A stretch of 64,000 nucleotides of DNA from Nevskia sp. (GTDB lineage: Bacteria; Pseudomonadota; Gammaproteobacteria; Nevskiales; Nevskiaceae), in NCBI GenBank assembly GCA_023229645.1, contig JALNYU010000004.1, positions 186,001-250,000 of the forward strand, in the 5' to 3' direction. Positions 45,881 to 54,800 of this stretch are shown in pieces. Position 1 is the first letter of the stretch. Each line of letters begins with the position of its first letter. Both the position numbers and the translations under genes were made by a program. Below the pieces are notes generated by a model that saw only the letters and a list, made by a program, of their open reading frames with translations, searched no databases and was not told where the DNA came from.

Positions 45881-46816
45881 TTAGTGCATCGCAACTGCCT
45901 TTAATCGGTCCAGAACGCCCGTCGCCAGATCATTTGCACTGAATTTTGGAATGAAGCGATTTGCGCCAACGCGCTCTACCATCGCGTTATTAAACACACC
46001 CGAAAGTGATGTGTGCAGCATCACGTACAGGTCTTTCAAACGTGGATCGCGACGGATTTCTGTCGTTAACGTATAGCCGTCCATGTCCGGCATCTCGACG
46101 TCAGAAATCACCATCAGCAAACTATCGTTGACCGGGGCATCTTTCGCCGCTAGCGCCTGCAAATAGCGCAGCGCCTCGCGACCATCATTGACCAATGTGC
46201 ATTCGATACCGAGTTGGTTCAACGTCCGCTCAATCTGATTCCGCGCAACGCGAGAGTCATCAACGACCAACACCCGGCGGTGCGACGTCCCGCGATGACT
46301 TTCGTTGGCATCTTCAATAATGTGTTGCGACAATTCCATGCTCGGCCCGATTACGTCAGCGAGCACTTTTTCAACATCGATAATCTCGATCAATTCGTCA
46401 TTTAAGCGTGTAATCGCGGTTAGATAGCCGCCCTCGCCCGCGCCACCCGGCGGCGGCGAAACCTGATCAACATTGACATGCACGATGCGCTCAACAGCAC
46501 GCACCAGAAAGCCCTGAATCGAACAGTTGTACTCGGTGACGATGACATGCGCTGCCGCTTCGTCGCTCGGCTCACCGATCGCCCGACGCAGATCAATTAC
46601 CGGAATCATGCGGCCCCGGATATCAGCCACGCCGCGCACCAGTTCATGCGACGACGGCATCCACGAAAGCTGCGGTCGCGGAATGACTTCCTGTACTTTG
46701 AACACATTGATGCCAAAGATTTGACGCTCATCTAGGCGAAACAACAGTAATGCGAGCCGGTTGTAGCCTGCCAGTTGAGTGCTGCGGTCGATGCTTTCAA
46801 GCAATCCGGACGCCAT
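45881..46816 (-). CDS. cheV: Chemotaxis coupling protein CheV
   Basis: A 311-residue CheV: a CheW-like coupling domain (about 15-165; ILFRLDERQIFGINVFKVQE-like start, GVADIRGRMIPVIDLRRAIG) fused to a receiver domain (about 180-305) with VVDDSRVARNQIERTL and the phospho-acceptor in VISDVEMPDMDGY. It links receptors to CheA and may buffer phosphate. A strong FliA promoter lies upstream. It is divergent from flgA. Confidence 0.95.
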   Translation of the reverse strand: MASGLLESIDRSTQLAGYNRLALLLFRLDERQIFGINVFKVQEVIPRPQLSWMPSSHELVRGVADIRGRMIPVIDLRRAIGEPSDEAAAHVIVTEYNCSIQGFLVRAVERIVHVNVDQVSPPPGGAGEGGYLTAITRLNDELIEIIDVEKVLADVIGPSMELSQHIIEDANESHRGTSHRRVLVVDDSRVARNQIERTLNQLGIECTLVNDGREALRYLQALAAKDAPVNDSLLMVISDVEMPDMDGYTLTTEIRRDPRLKDLYVMLHTSLSGVFNNAMVERVGANRFIPKFSANDLATGVLDRLKAVAMH

Positions 46817-46844
46817 GATGTGTTTACCTCGAGTGATTTAAGCC

Positions 46845-46871
46845 TTGTCGGCACGCTAGGAAGAAACTTTA
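46845..46871 (-). promoter_or_regulatory. FliA (sigma-28) promoter of cheV
   Basis: On the minus strand TAAAGTTT, 11 bases, then GCCGACAA, one base off the full consensus. It is 29-55 bases before the cheV ATG. Confidence 0.88.
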
Positions 46872-46892
46872 GAAACCGGCCAGAACAAGGAC

Positions 46893-46908
46893 TGGCACAT
46901 GGCTTGTA
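46893..46908 (+). promoter_or_regulatory. Sigma-54 promoter of flgA
   Basis: TGGCACATGGCTTGTA has a perfect -24 box and correct spacing, with the -12 box TTGTA. It lies 44-59 bases before the flgA ATG. Confidence 0.75.
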
Positions 46909-46951
46909 ACCGTATCCAGGTGCGCCGTTTGGCGCGAACCCGGAAATCAAC

Positions 46952-47662
46952 ATGCGGATCAGCATGCTGTTCCTTGTCGGACTCACGTTCGCCTGCAACT
47001 TTAGCGCCCGAGCTACGGACGAAAACCGTGACTGGGAATCGGCGCAACGCATCCGCGATACCGCAACGCGCTTCGTTGAAAAGCAGTCCGCCAGCACCGC
47101 CCGTGTCGAGGCCAGCCCTTTGGATTCACGTCTGCGCCTACCCGCCTGCCCTCGTCCGCTTGCCGCCAGCGCCGCGAATACAGGCGCGCAAGGCTCATGG
47201 AGTATCAGTGTCAGCTGCAGCGCCGGCGCCAATAGCACGCCGCTGTGGTCAATCTATGTGCCGGTGAAGGTTGTTGACCTGCGGCCAGTAGTCGTACTGA
47301 ATCGGCCGCTAGCGCCCGGCCAAGTCATTACCGCCGACGCAGTGAAACTCGAACCCCGCGACATCGCCGGCCTTTCGCTCGGCTATTTGGATGACACCAA
47401 GCTCGCCATTGGTCAGGTCCTGCGCCGCCCGCTATCCCAGGGCGCCACGCTAACCCCGGACACCGTTGGGCCGCAGAAGCTAATTTCACGCGGCGCTCTA
47501 GTCACGATTATCGGCCGCAGCGGTACGCTGGAAGTCCGCGCCCAGGGCAAAGCGCTCGGCGACGGCGGCAGCGGCGAACGGATATCAGTTGAGAACATCA
47601 GCTCTCACCGAGTTGTCGACGCCATAGTCCGCGACGGCGGTTCCGTCGAAGTTGGCTTGTAA
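46952..47662 (+). CDS. flgA: P-ring assembly chaperone FlgA
   Basis: A 236-residue periplasmic FlgA. A signal peptide (MRISMLFLVGLTFACNFSARA) leads. A small N-terminal domain with a cysteine pair (LPACP, ISVSC) follows, then the SAF-type domain (RPLAPGQVITADAVKLEPRD, GQVLRRPLSQGATLTPD) and the end VDAIVRDGGSVEVGL. FlgA helps FlgI form the P ring. It is divergent from cheV and upstream of flgM. Confidence 0.95.
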   Translation: MRISMLFLVGLTFACNFSARATDENRDWESAQRIRDTATRFVEKQSASTARVEASPLDSRLRLPACPRPLAASAANTGAQGSWSISVSCSAGANSTPLWSIYVPVKVVDLRPVVVLNRPLAPGQVITADAVKLEPRDIAGLSLGYLDDTKLAIGQVLRRPLSQGATLTPDTVGPQKLISRGALVTIIGRSGTLEVRAQGKALGDGGSGERISVENISSHRVVDAIVRDGGSVEVGL

Positions 47663-47680
47663 CTAATACAACAAAAATGC

Positions 47681-47707
47681 TAAAGGTTTTCTGCAAACGG
47701 CCGTTAC
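47681..47707 (+). promoter_or_regulatory. FliA (sigma-28) promoter of flgM
   Basis: TAAAGGTT, 11 bases, then GCCGTTAC. The sequence is close to the consensus and sits 53-79 bases before flgM, so FliA would raise its own inhibitor. Confidence 0.75.
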
Positions 47708-47759
47708 GGAGCGGTATAACCCATCCGAGCACATCGCTCACGATGCCGGAGACAGCACT

Positions 47760-48089
47760 ATGACGACCAAGATTGACGCTTACCAAGCCAACGTACCGCG
47801 GCCGATTTCCACCGCGAATGCGCCAACGCGGACAACCCTAAGCACTGCCGCCACGGGCAATAGCAGCAGCGCGCCAGTCAGCGCCGTCAGCCAGAACGAC
47901 CGGGTCCAATTAACAGGCGATGCCGTGCAGCTGCAACAGTTCGAAAAGACCTTAAGCGCGATTCCCTCCACCGACCGCAGCCGTGTCGATAGCATTCGAC
48001 AATCGCTAGCGAACGGCACCTTCCAAACTGACCCGCAAGCAATCGCAAGCAAACTGCTGCGATTTGAAGGCGAGCTGAGTCAGACCTAA
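47760..48089 (+). CDS. flgM: Anti-sigma-28 factor FlgM
   Basis: A 109-residue FlgM that binds FliA and is exported when the hook is done. The N-terminal half is Thr/Ser/Asn-rich and disordered; the C-terminal half has DRVQLTGDAVQLQQFEKTL and SRVDSIRQSLANGTFQTDP, the sigma-binding helices. It lies between flgA and flgN, with a 2-base gap to flgN. Confidence 0.93.
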   Translation: MTTKIDAYQANVPRPISTANAPTRTTLSTAATGNSSSAPVSAVSQNDRVQLTGDAVQLQQFEKTLSAIPSTDRSRVDSIRQSLANGTFQTDPQAIASKLLRFEGELSQT

Positions 48090-48091
48090 CC

Positions 48092-48559
48092 ATGGCCAGC
48101 GCCCCGCCTAACCCTTCGTTATCGGAAATTCTCGGCGAACAAATTGTTTGCAGCGAAAGCCTGATCGGCATTCTGGAAAGCGAGCGCAATGCGCTTGTCA
48201 GCGGCGATGTCGAAGCGCTGGAAACCGTCTGCAAGACCAAAGCTGCTGCTGCGCAGCGGCTGTTCCAGCTCGGCGAGCAGATGAAAATTTTCGTCGCGGC
48301 AGGCTTGAAGGGTGCGGAGGTAGAAGCCCTACTCGCCCGTCACCCGAACGGCTCAACGCTTGTCGAGCAATGGCGGCACCTCACTGCCCTGGCTACACGC
48401 TGCAGCGAAGCCAATCGCGCCAACGGCGCCATGGTGGAAGCGCGCGAAGTACAAGTCCGTGGCGCGCTTGCCGCCATGCAACCCGAAGCACCGGCAGTTT
48501 ACGGCCGCACCGGCATCAACAAGCCCAGCCTGCCTGGCCGTGTTTTCAGCCGCGCTTAA
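48092..48559 (+). CDS. flgN: Flagellar export chaperone FlgN
   Basis: A 155-residue helical FlgN, chaperone for FlgK and FlgL. The N-terminal helix (SLIGILESERNALVSGDVEA) and the later LTALATRCSEANRANGAMVE fit the family. It is the last flagellar gene; a tRNA gene follows 83 bases on. Confidence 0.9.
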   Translation: MASAPPNPSLSEILGEQIVCSESLIGILESERNALVSGDVEALETVCKTKAAAAQRLFQLGEQMKIFVAAGLKGAEVEALLARHPNGSTLVEQWRHLTALATRCSEANRANGAMVEAREVQVRGALAAMQPEAPAVYGRTGINKPSLPGRVFSRA

Positions 48560-48600
48560 GTTGTCGAACCCAGAAAACGCAAAATTTATTGCCAAAGCGG

Positions 48601-48629
48601 TTTACGCAACGCCCCGAACCCAATACAAT
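48601..48629 (+). promoter_or_regulatory. Promoter of tRNA-Met
   Basis: TTTACG and TACAAT are 17 bases apart and end 13 bases before the mature tRNA. Confidence 0.6.
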
Positions 48630-48642
48630 CCGCGCCTCGCGT

Positions 48643-48719
48643 GGCTAGGTAGCTCAGATGGTTAGAGCGCGGCACTCATAATGCTGAGGTCGGCGGTTCG
48701 ATCCCGCCTCTAGCCACCA
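48643..48719 (+). tRNA. tRNA-Met (CAT)
   Basis: A 77-base cloverleaf: acceptor GGCTAGG pairs with the 3' TCTAGCC (one G-T), D arm with AGCTCAGATGGTTAGAGC, anticodon loop ACTCATAAT, T arm GGCGG-TTCGATC-CCGCC, and encoded CCA. The CAT anticodon marks Met (elongator type, as there is a standard G1-C72 pair). It is the insertion point of the island to its right. Confidence 0.95.
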
Positions 48720-48894
48720 TTTCACCATTCCGGGACCGTCCAACCACGTCCGTACACGTCCGGGAAGTCCAAGTAACTAAAGGGATTTCCAGGGGTTAGA
48801 CAGTCCGGAGCCGTCCAAAGCCATCCGCTTGCATCCACCAATGCAACGGGGCAACATGCGGGGCAACCTTTCAAGGACCGAGAGGTGTTGCCCC

Positions 48895-50109
48895 ATGTCG
48901 CTGACCAATGTCGCCTGCAAGAATGCCAAACCCCGTCCAAAGCCGTACAAGCTGACGGACGAACGAGGGCTTTACCTGGAGGTCGCCACAAGCGGTTCCA
49001 AGTGGTGGCGCTTCAAATTCAGCTTTGCCGACAAAGAGAATCGAATCTCGCTGGGCGTGTATCCCGAGGTGTCGCTGGCCGAGGCCCGCGAGAAACGAGA
49101 CGCCGCGCGCAAATTGCTGGCGAATGGCATCAACCCTTCCCTGCATCGCAAGCTGGAAAAGGCCCGCAACATCGCCGCCGCGGCCAACACCTTCGAGGCC
49201 GTTGCGCGCGAGTGGTTTGCCAAGCATTCGCCGAGTTGGGCCGCTACCCACTCGGACAAGATATTGCGCCGCCTCGAACGCGACATCTTCCCCTGGATCG
49301 GCGCCCGCCCGATCGGCGAAATCGAGCCGCCCGAGCTGCTGGCGGTCCTGCGCCGGATCGAAAGCCGCGGCACCACCGACACCGCGCACAGGGCGCACCA
49401 GAACTGCGGCCAGGTGTTCCGGTACGCTGTCGCCACTGGCCGCGCAATGCGCGACCCGACCGCCGATCTGCGCGGCGCCCTGGCGCCGGTTGTGAAGAAC
49501 CACTATCCGTCCGTGAAGAAGCCGGCGGAGGTTGGCGCACTCATGCGCGCGATTGCGGGCTATCAGGGGACCATCGAGGCCGCGCCGCTCTGGTGCTCGA
49601 CGCTCTTACATTCGTCCGGCCTGGCGAACTCCGCTACGCCGAATGGAACGAATTCGACTTGGACGCCAGCGAGTGGCGGCATCCCGGCCGAAAAGATGAA
49701 GGCTGGGGCACCGCATATCGTGCCTCTCTCCAAACAAACCATCGCAATCCTGCACGAACTGCATCTGCTAACCGGCCACGGCCGCTACCTGTTCCCGAGT
49801 GAACGCACCCGTGACCGGCCGATGAGCGAGAACACAGTCAACGCGGCATTGCGGCGGATGGGGTACGCCAAGGACCAGATGACCGGACATGGCTTCCGCA
49901 GCATCGCATCCACGTTATTGAATGAACAAGGCTGGAATCGTGATGCCATTGAGAGGCAGCTCGCACACGGCGAGCGCGACGACGTGCGTGCAGCTTACAA
50001 CTATGCCGAGTACCTACCGGAACGAAGAAAAATGATGCAGGCTTGGGCCGACTATCTGGATGTGCTTCGCGAAGAGCGTAGAGTTGTGGCAGTAAATTTT
50101 CAAAAATAG
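48895..50109 (+). pseudogene. P4-type tyrosine integrase with internal frame swap
   Basis: About 404 residues. The N-terminal arm-binding domain (SLTNVACKNAKPRPKPYKLT, SLGVYPEVSLAEAREKRD), the core-binding domain, and a catalytic domain with HGFRSIASTLLNE, LAHGERDD and the Tyr region YAEYLPERRKMMQ are present. Between about 49,580 and 49,680 the reading frame is wrong: FVRPGELRYAEWNEFDLD, with the first catalytic Arg, reads in another frame, entered by an apparent one-base loss and left by a one-base gain. As read, the enzyme lacks that Arg and should be inactive, unless these are sequencing errors. The ATG at 48895 follows AGAGGTG. Confidence 0.88.
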
Positions 50110-50567
50110 CGTCGAAAAGGCTTGGTTTGTGCCAAATCGAGACAGTCGGGTCTATTGCAAACCGAATGAACGCTCCTGGCGGGCTAGGCCGTTCAACCGG
50201 CAACTTCCCCGTACAAAGCTGCGGCTGGCGAGCGGCGGCTTCGGAGGAGTCCAGCGCTAACCGCACAACGATAGGCGCATGCCGTCCCTAAACCGTGGCG
50301 ACAATGCCGGAACCAAGCTCAGACCAGATGAAATATCGCAATGCGAATGGCGTTAGATCGGCTTCCCAACCAATAAACCTGGTGTCGTTTCGGGCGCAGC
50401 AGATCGCGGCCCGAGCTTCATAGCGCGCGCGCGGCAGGTCAATACTGAAACCGGGCGCGATACTTAGCCGTCTCCTTGCATGTAATCTTGAGACCCCCGT
50501 CCAAACGAAAGTAAGGTTAAAGTACATCACATCGTCCCACTTGGACCGCACACTTTTCGGAGGGGGA
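50110..50567. other. Gap between integrase and the Avs-like gene
   Basis: No firm gene. One minus-strand frame of 79 codons is listed separately. The final bases carry the GGAGGGGG ribosome site of the next gene. Confidence 0.5.
50288..50527 (-). CDS. Possible small protein of unknown function
   Basis: A 79-residue frame starting MYFNLTFVWTGVSRLHARR and ending FIWSELGSGIVATV. Residue use looks protein-like and aromatic-rich, but no family is recognised and no ribosome site is clear. It diverges from the Avs-like gene with about 40 bases between starts, so it could also be chance reading across that promoter. Confidence 0.25.
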   Translation of the reverse strand: MYFNLTFVWTGVSRLHARRRLSIAPGFSIDLPRARYEARAAICCARNDTRFIGWEADLTPFALRYFIWSELGSGIVATV

Positions 50568-51869
50568 ATGGCGGGCTCCGAGGCTCAAGCCGGCTTCTAT
50601 TATCAAAACGTAATCGCTGCGCACTATTGCCTAGATCTCATTGAGTTCGGCACGCCGTTGCGTGCAGCGACGTTCGATAATCCATCGCAAGCCCTGTATA
50701 TCGACGATGTTATCGCGACCTATAGCGATAGCAAACGCTTTGTTCAAATTAAATGGTCAGATGTCGATTCTGCTGTTTTTACGCTTCATAACCTGGCCAG
50801 CGCCAGCGACGATGAGTCGATCCCACTGCTCGCCAAATTGGCGGCCGGCTATAGAACTATTGAGGCCGATGGTGGAACGAAATCGATTGTGCTGTTTTCC
50901 ACTAAAGGGGCTGGCACGAATCGGCAGAGCGCCAAAGGCTTCGACAAAAGCCTAAGTGAGTTTGTCGTCGACTTTCACACGCCATTTACCAATACCTCTT
51001 CGATAGATGTTCGCGTAGCACCCAATTATTCTGAATACAAATCAATTCTGACGAGCTTAATGGCGGCGTCGGGATTTACCGATATTCTTGAATTCAGCCA
51101 GTTTCTGAAATGCCTACGGTTTGAGCTTAACCAGCCCGACCGCGACGCAATGAGCGAAAAGCTGCGCATACGCATGGCAGGCCTGGGAATCGACCGCCTC
51201 CAATACGGGGCGTTGCTGGATCAGGTGGTCAATTGGTCCATCGAGAAAAAGGTCGTCGACAAACAGGACGTCTTGCGCGCGCTTGGTCTGCTGGATCGAT
51301 TTATCGACCGGGTCTCCCATTCATTTCCGGTGGACCAGGGGCTATATGTTGAGACGCCGGAGCTATTTGACAATCTCGATCGGTCCATCAACTCAATAAA
51401 CAACGGATTTATTTTAGTCGAAGGGGAGCCAGGCAGCGGCAAATCCACGGCATTGTCAACTTATCTTTCTAATCGACCGGAAATTAATTTCGGATATTTC
51501 TGCTTCGTCCCAGGCGACACAACGCTCGGCAACGAGAGGCTAGGTGAAGACGCCTTCGTCCAATCCATGTGTATCGGCCTAACAAATGCATTTCCAGATG
51601 TTAAGTTTCCAACCCCGTTTTCTCCCTTCTCGAAGAGCCTCTTTAACAGTTGGTTACACTATCTTTCATCAGCTGGACGCCGCGTGGTTTTCGTTGTCGA
51701 TGGGCTCGATCACGTCGACAGAAAGGCCCGTCAATCGCTCATCGCGCAGCCGTTGACCTCGGTTTTGGATGGAACACCCCCCCCCGAATGTTCTAATTGT
51801 TCTAAGCTCTCGCTATCCCGAGGCGCTCCCTGCCTCCCTCCGACAGCACATAGCGAGCAGTGCAGATAG
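50568..51869 (+). CDS. Avs-like defence protein, N-terminal part: nuclease and ATPase (frameshifted)
   Basis: First 400 residues of a nuclease-STAND protein. Residues 1 to about 200 resemble the Cap4/DUF4297 effector: SEAQAGFYYQNVIAAHY, then a PD-(D/E)xK-like core with Asp46-Asp47 (YIDDVIATY) and Gln60-Ile-Lys62 (FVQIKWSD). Walker A GEPGSGKS is at 286-293 and Walker B VVFVVDGLDH has Asp378. At a run of nine C (51777-51785) the frame departs; the next 30 residues are nonsense ending at 51869. Removing one C joins it to the long downstream frame and would give about 2,139 residues. Known Avs proteins bind phage proteins and then cut DNA; that role is inferred. Start: ATG after GGAGGGGG. Confidence 0.85.
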   Translation: MAGSEAQAGFYYQNVIAAHYCLDLIEFGTPLRAATFDNPSQALYIDDVIATYSDSKRFVQIKWSDVDSAVFTLHNLASASDDESIPLLAKLAAGYRTIEADGGTKSIVLFSTKGAGTNRQSAKGFDKSLSEFVVDFHTPFTNTSSIDVRVAPNYSEYKSILTSLMAASGFTDILEFSQFLKCLRFELNQPDRDAMSEKLRIRMAGLGIDRLQYGALLDQVVNWSIEKKVVDKQDVLRALGLLDRFIDRVSHSFPVDQGLYVETPELFDNLDRSINSINNGFILVEGEPGSGKSTALSTYLSNRPEINFGYFCFVPGDTTLGNERLGEDAFVQSMCIGLTNAFPDVKFPTPFSPFSKSLFNSWLHYLSSAGRRVVFVVDGLDHVDRKARQSLIAQPLTSVLDGTPPPECSNCSKLSLSRGAPCLPPTAHSEQCR

Positions 51870-54800
51870 GCATATTCAGGTTCCTCGCTTCAGCCAGTCG
51901 CAGATCATCAGATTTTTTGAATTGCGTGATGTCCATGTTGAACACGATCTCATCGAGGACGTCGAGAGAATATCCTGTGGCGTGCCTATATATCTTGAGT
52001 ATCTTGCAAACATTCTCAATGGCCAGACCAAGTTTGATCAGAAGAAATACCTAAGCACTCTTCCTACGCTGCGCGATGACAAGATAGATCGATACCACGA
52101 ACACCTTTGGGAGCTGTGTTCAAAAGACGATGTATCCGTCTACATACTGGCCTTTCTCGCGCTTCGTCAGGAATTCACATCGCCCGCGATCCTAGTCGAA
52201 CTCCTAAAGCTCGCTGGCGTTACCGCAACCACTTTGTCGGTTCACAATTCCTTAGCCGCGCTGAGGCACGTCTTGCGCATTTCGGACGCAAAGAGCGTGG
52301 CAATACGACACAGCAGCCTGGAGGAATATGTTTCGGAACGCACGTCAAGTCTACGCGATGATTTAAACAAGGCGATTGTGACGTGGTACACAGAAAACCC
52401 CGGTACAGACGAGGCGTGGAGGCACTATTTTCGCCATCTTCGTCAACTTGGAGAAACGCAAGAGCTATTGCGGTCTTGTAACGACGAATGGGTGAACAAG
52501 GCATGGGCGCATTACCGCCCCATGGCTGAGATACAACGCAACCTCGATATCGCTTGGGAAGCAGCATCATCCGAACATGATTTCGTCGAATTCATCCGCA
52601 TTGGCCTGCTTAAGCAGCGTGTTGCGCTAGCGACTCAAAATCTTGGAGACTCGGAAGAGCATATTGCAGAAGTCATCCTGGATATTGGCCGCTCCGGCGA
52701 AGCATTGAGGCGGGTATGGGATGGGGAACGGCCTGAGTGCGGTCGACATGATTTTGCCAAATTTTCTCTCCACTACGTTGCTTCGACCGGGCATTCGCTG
52801 CCTGAACATATTCTGCGAACTGGTTTAGGGGAAGAATTTTCCGGCTCCCCTGCTGAGTTCAGAACGTGGCTAATGGCACGAAGCTATGTCGCCGATCCGG
52901 TCGACTTAGTTATCTCAATTGAAGACACGGATTGGGCTGGTGACTCTAACGATGATGACAACTCATTGCTCGAAGGAGCGCGCGGCCCAAAGCTAGACAT
53001 TCAATTAGCTGTGATTCAGCAATTGGCCGAGAGTCGACGCCTTAGCGCCTTGCAGAACATCTCCGGAAATACGGCTATACGACCCTTAATCCGGCAGAGT
53101 GCCAATCTGGCGAGTTCATGTCTGTATCGAGCGGCCGACCATAACTTCGATATCTCCACTCAGGTTCAAGCATCCGATTTCAACAAACTTCCCAGGTATT
53201 TTCAACGCTGGGCAGTGCTGAAGCTAGCGTCAATTCCGGCACCAGACGCAACCGCGGCTCTGCCTATTGCGAAGCCACGTCTGCCTGCGCAGTTCCTAAA
53301 TGAACAAGGAAACGAACTCAATCCCGCGCTTTTTATCCTGTTTGACGAGTTGCGTGCACTATGCTTCTTGGATGATTTGGCGCTTCCCTGGATTGAAGCA
53401 CACATAGGTTCTCTTGACGGGCCTCTGCCTATATTGATTCGATGTCTGGGACGGGTGGCTAGGCTGTGGGCCGCCTTTAGGAAGCAGAGTAACGTCTCGT
53501 CCTGGGCCCTAAGAGAACTCAAGGAAGTCGCATTCGCACTGGATCTGCAATCGAGCCAGTTTGAATCGCTTGGCAGCCGTGACGAATTGGCGAAACTGTA
53601 TTACAAACGACATACAACCAAGTTCTTTGAACCAGTATGGCGCGTGGCGGCCATGATCCTTGATGCGGAGGACCTTTCAGGCCTTGGAACATGGTGGTTA
53701 GCCCTGGAAGGGGGTCTAAAAGCTCGTCGACATCCAGGTGCCACGCGGCGATTTGCCGCCATAGCACATCAGAAGCTCGCCCCCTACCATTCCGGTGTAA
53801 CTCACCAGATATTGGTCCAGGCTGAGCAAAACGCCCGTGCTGATGAGGAAACATCGGAATTGGCCGCCGAACTCCTTGCCTGTGCCAGAGCGTGGGGGCA
53901 AAGCGGCTTTCAGGATGAAGCACAGCGCCTCTGGCAAGAGCTATTAATTGTGGCGTGCGGACTTGGATGGCGGAAGGACTACCAATTCAATTCAATTATC
54001 GATCCGCTGCAATTGGCAAGCGCCGCCGATCCCGAACACATCGTAGACCGGTTACAGGAGCAACTTGAGCTGATCCACCAGTTAATCGGCACCGCTCAAG
54101 GAAAGACCACCGCCGTCGCAATTGAAGGTTTGACCGAGTGGCTGACCCCCCTCAATCATAGTCTGGCGTTGCGCATGATCGAGAAAGAGGAGGACTACAT
54201 CTACAGAGAGCGAGCGCTCCGAGACCTCATTCGCGCACTGATTGACACTGGCCATGCAGACCTACGCTTGCTGCTCTCCTTGGTCGCCACAATGTCGAAG
54301 TGGCGGGACTATACCGATTTCGATGAACAGACCCGTCCCGCGCTGTTCGAGGTATACGAGGCCGCTATAAAACAGGCGGACTATGACGTCGCACAAAGCA
54401 CATATGACTTCGCGCGTCACGTTCTTCTTGTTGAGAAGGAGCAGCCCGGCGAAGTTGGGCGGTGGGCGCACTATTGGACTGAGCATGGAAATGCACCAGC
54501 CTCGGTCATAGCTGATCTGTCTCTAATTGTTCCTCCAAAAGATAAAGAACAGTCGGGCATCCATGAAACAATTGGGGAGGAGACCGATCTTTCGATGGCG
54601 CAAAAAGCGGATGTAGACGCCTTTGCCGGCGCTGGCCCGGAAGCAATAGACGCGCTACTTGATGCACTCAGCATGAAAAGCGCCGTTCGCGAACGTCTCC
54701 GCCAGCTACGATCGGTCCACAGCGACTGGCTACACACATTGGCGAAGCTGGCTAAGCTGCGATTAAGTGAGGACCTGACCAGCGATTTTGACAAATCCTT

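Noticed and set aside
51769..51800. ATG at 51769 as an independent start for the long frame
   Set aside because: It has no ribosome site and would begin in the middle of an ATPase core; the C-run frameshift explains it better.
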